The notes below the pieces were generated by a model. That model did not search any database. It saw only the letters and a program-made list of their open reading frames with translations, and had not been told where the DNA came from. The position numbers and the translations under genes are program-made. From the NCBI GenBank assembly GCA_903772945.1, contig CAICTM010001325.1, forward strand, positions 1-31,728: a DNA stretch of 31,728 nt, read 5' to 3'. Below are positions 29,950-31,728 of this stretch, piece after piece (position 1 is the stretch's first letter; each line of letters opens with the position of its first letter). This DNA is from Seminavis robusta. Lineage: Eukaryota > Bacillariophyta > Bacillariophyceae > Naviculales > Naviculaceae.

Positions 29950-30510
29950 TACATGCTGATCTCTGATCCATAGTCTCGATAGTAGTTCACTAGTCCAATG
30001 AATCTACCAAGCGTTTCTTCCTGTTCGTAGGAAGGAGCGAAAATTTGATCTCGTCTATTTTCGTGGTTACGGGTGGATTCCATCTCAAGTAATCCAGTGG
30101 CCTAGATTTTCAAGTTCTCTTCTTTCAAAGAATGACTTGGTAGCATTCATCTTAAGTCCAGATTCTCAAAGCCTTCGTAGAGAACTTCATCCATCTTTTC
30201 ATCGTGATCTGCTAGATCGTCTTTAGTTAGGATGAGTAGATATTCAATGTATGCACGGACATTCTCCAAGTCGTGCATGAGTATTCCCAATTTCTCTTGG
30301 AAGATGTCGGGACTTTTGCATAGGCCCATCGGTTCTCGCTGGTACTCGTATTGCCTGAATCTGTCTAGATTCCGTAGCATGTTTTGTATCCTTGGGATCG
30401 GACGCGGTTTTGGCTCAAGTCTTTTGTTCAGTTCCCGGAGTCAGAGATGAATCGCTATAGATCTATTCTTTTTGGGAATGATAATAGTTGGTGCCGTCCA
30501 CTCGGTACGG
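29950..30510 (-). pseudogene. Gypsy reverse transcriptase remnant
   Basis: Recognisable blocks in order are EWTAPTIIIPKKN, LRELNKRLEPKPRPIPRIQ, YEYQREPMGLCKSPDIFQEK, VRAYIEYLLILTKDDLADH, NATKSFFERELENLGHWIT and GLVNYYRDYG. The catalytic YIDD-type box reads YIEY. The section between the IPRIQ block and YEYQ, which normally holds the first catalytic Asp, is deleted. In-frame stops occur at 30087-30085 (TGA) and 30069-30067 (TAA), and there is a frameshift before LRELNK. It cannot encode an active enzyme. Confidence 0.85.
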
Positions 30511-30807
30511 TTTACCGTCTTAAGTGCTCATGCGTCGCAGAGACGTTCAAACTACATCTTAAGAGTGTTGCTATGGACACGTGGAATAGGGTAAGCCCTT
30601 GCTTGATAGGTTTTAGCATCATGGAGAAGTTTTACTTTGTAGTCGTCCATTTGTCGTTTTCCTAAAGTACCTTCGATTTGGTCGGAGCACTTGGTCATTA
30701 AGGCATGAAGCGGTTCATGCTCTTATTTTCTTCCGTTGGATTGCTTCTTTCATAGGGAAAGATGTGATATTCCACTTCGCTGACGGGTAGTGAAATCGAA
30801 CTGATTC

Positions 30808-31110
30808 TTAGATCGGAAGAGGACAGGTCTCACCTATGATCATGTCATACGCCAACAAGCTCTTGGTGACGTATAAATCCCACTCGATAATACTATCTTC
30901 ATGGAATTCAGTAATCATAAATGCACCCTTACACTTCGTGCTTGGGTTTAATTCCTTTACAGGGTGAGTCCATAGTGTTTGGACACCCCCTGATTTTATG
31001 CTTTTTCTCTTACATGATTTGGTTAATCCGGTTAGGACGCTCTGCAATAATCCAGTAAGCAAGCGATGTCTGTAACGCGGTTTTTCCTTTTTCTCGTCTT
31101 TTAAATCTTA
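30808..31110 (-). pseudogene. Gypsy aspartic protease remnant
   Basis: The segments KPIVYVRFKR (about 31105), STKCKGAFMITEFHEDSIIE, WDLYVTKSLLAYDMIIG and the end before the RT fit retroviral-type aspartic proteases of Ty3/gypsy elements. The active-site LLDSGAS-type loop reads LLDYCRAS followed by a stop in one frame (31059-31035), and the downstream part is in another frame. It is inactive. Confidence 0.7.
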
Positions 31111-31579
31111 CATAGACGATGGGTTTTTGGTCTCTTGTCTTGCGACGTTGACGAGGTGGCTGGCCACGGACGAGGTTATCAATGCTGGATAGATCGTCAT
31201 AGTCTAGTTGAGCAGTTTTTAGGCAATTATCTAATTAGCCGTAGACTTCATCAGTAGCAAACAATTCTTGTTTAAAAGTTAGTGAGATATCTTCTCATAG
31301 GTTGAGAAATTGGAATATGGTTCCGTTGAATCATTATTCTGGCCTAATCCTCAGACTGTGATCTCTCCATCTGAATGTTTGAAGTCGAAGTCGGCAAGAG
31401 CCTGGTCGACTGCAGCCATTTTATTGTCCATCATGTTGAGGGACCGGACAGAGGAGTCATCCTCTGTTGTCAGAGTCGGCCGACTTGCGTTTGGCAAAAT
31501 GGTTGCATTCGCTTTTTTTCTTGCGATCAGCCTTGACCACAGCGTTGGAGACTTTCATCATAAGGACAGAAAGTTACTT

Positions 31580-31728
31580 TTTGGTGTAGGACTTCAGCAG
31601 TCCATCAGGACATTGCGTTCCATTGTCATTGATTCTTGCTTGTACGCTGGCTTTGCTATCGTTGTCAGACGAGGACTTGGCTCTGAGTTTCTTAAGAGTC
31701 ATGCAATCAGCACAATTGTGAGTGCTGG
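31580..31728 (-). pseudogene. Gypsy Gag C-terminal remnant
   Basis: The frame entering from the right edge reads THNCADCMTLKKLRAKSSSD and then a Ser/Asp/Lys-rich tail to a stop near 31577. The spacing of His and Cys is that of an eroded zinc knuckle. The main Gag body lies outside the window. Confidence 0.5.

Larger units (their letters stand above)
28815..31728 (-). mobile_element. Decayed Ty3/gypsy retrotransposon, truncated by window edge
   Basis: On the minus strand, from the right edge leftward: a zinc-knuckle-like Gag end (HNCADCMTLKKLR), a protease, a reverse transcriptase, then a degraded remainder and a candidate LTR. The order Gag, protease, RT and the sequence type are those of Ty3/gypsy elements. 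Every domain carries stops or frameshifts, so the copy is dead. Integrase is not clearly recognisable in 29230-29900. Confidence 0.8.

Noticed and set aside
1..31728. CRISPR arrays, rRNA genes, prokaryotic operons
   Set aside because: No regularly spaced repeats, rRNA motifs or operon-like spacing are present; introns and retroelements indicate a eukaryotic nuclear genome.

Overview
The window reads as nuclear DNA of a pennate diatom, with Seminavis-like species the best guess. The clues are short GT-AG introns of about 70-170 nt, a membrane-anchored LRR protein with a Ser/Pro-rich stalk, a class C GPCR fused to a bacterial-type solute-binding domain, a leader with an AFVP-type plastid cleavage motif, and dense LTR-retroelement debris. 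Naming a species is inference. Only two or three protein-coding genes look intact. Most others carry small indels, in-frame stops or truncations, so the region is either a decaying, repeat-rich segment or partly uncorrected sequence.

Layout. 1-2310: the C-terminal half of a triose-phosphate/nucleotide-sugar-type transporter (plus strand, cut by the window edge), then on the minus strand an N-terminal half of the same family joined to a 5'-truncated MIF-like tautomerase gene. 2311-5653: hairpins, a tRNA-like element and repeat copy A. 5654-7105: an intact 483-residue low-complexity ORF with no recognised family. 7329-12663: a complete, young LTR element (two 254-bp LTRs that look identical, 5-bp target duplication CCCTT) with about 4.8 kb of non-coding, repeat-built interior. 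12876-13399: repeat copy B. 13759-15299: two minus-strand copies of an unrecognised secreted Cys-rich protein family, one truncated and one frameshifted. 16022-16429: a MITE. 16776-17330: a broken gene with a plastid-type leader. 17940-22183: a broken class C GPCR enclosed by an inverted repeat. 22670-23619: the intact member of the secreted family. 25588-26000: a second, inverted MITE copy lying in the 3' end of a broken LRR membrane-protein gene (to 28260). 28815-31728: a decayed Ty3/gypsy element on the minus strand, running off the right edge.

The most striking observation concerns the 7329-12663 element. The 14 nt directly after the 5' LTR, where the primer-binding site belongs, are a perfect reverse complement of 14 nt inside the LTR (7511-7524). 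That is the arrangement used for self-primed reverse transcription in the Tf1/sushi group, here on an element with no gag or pol. The same interior holds twelve same-strand copies of the octamer CAGGAGTG, the last one abutting the 3' LTR.

The genes show no operon-like cooperation. The local story is duplication (secreted family, transporter halves, MITEs, repeats A/B), insertion and decay.
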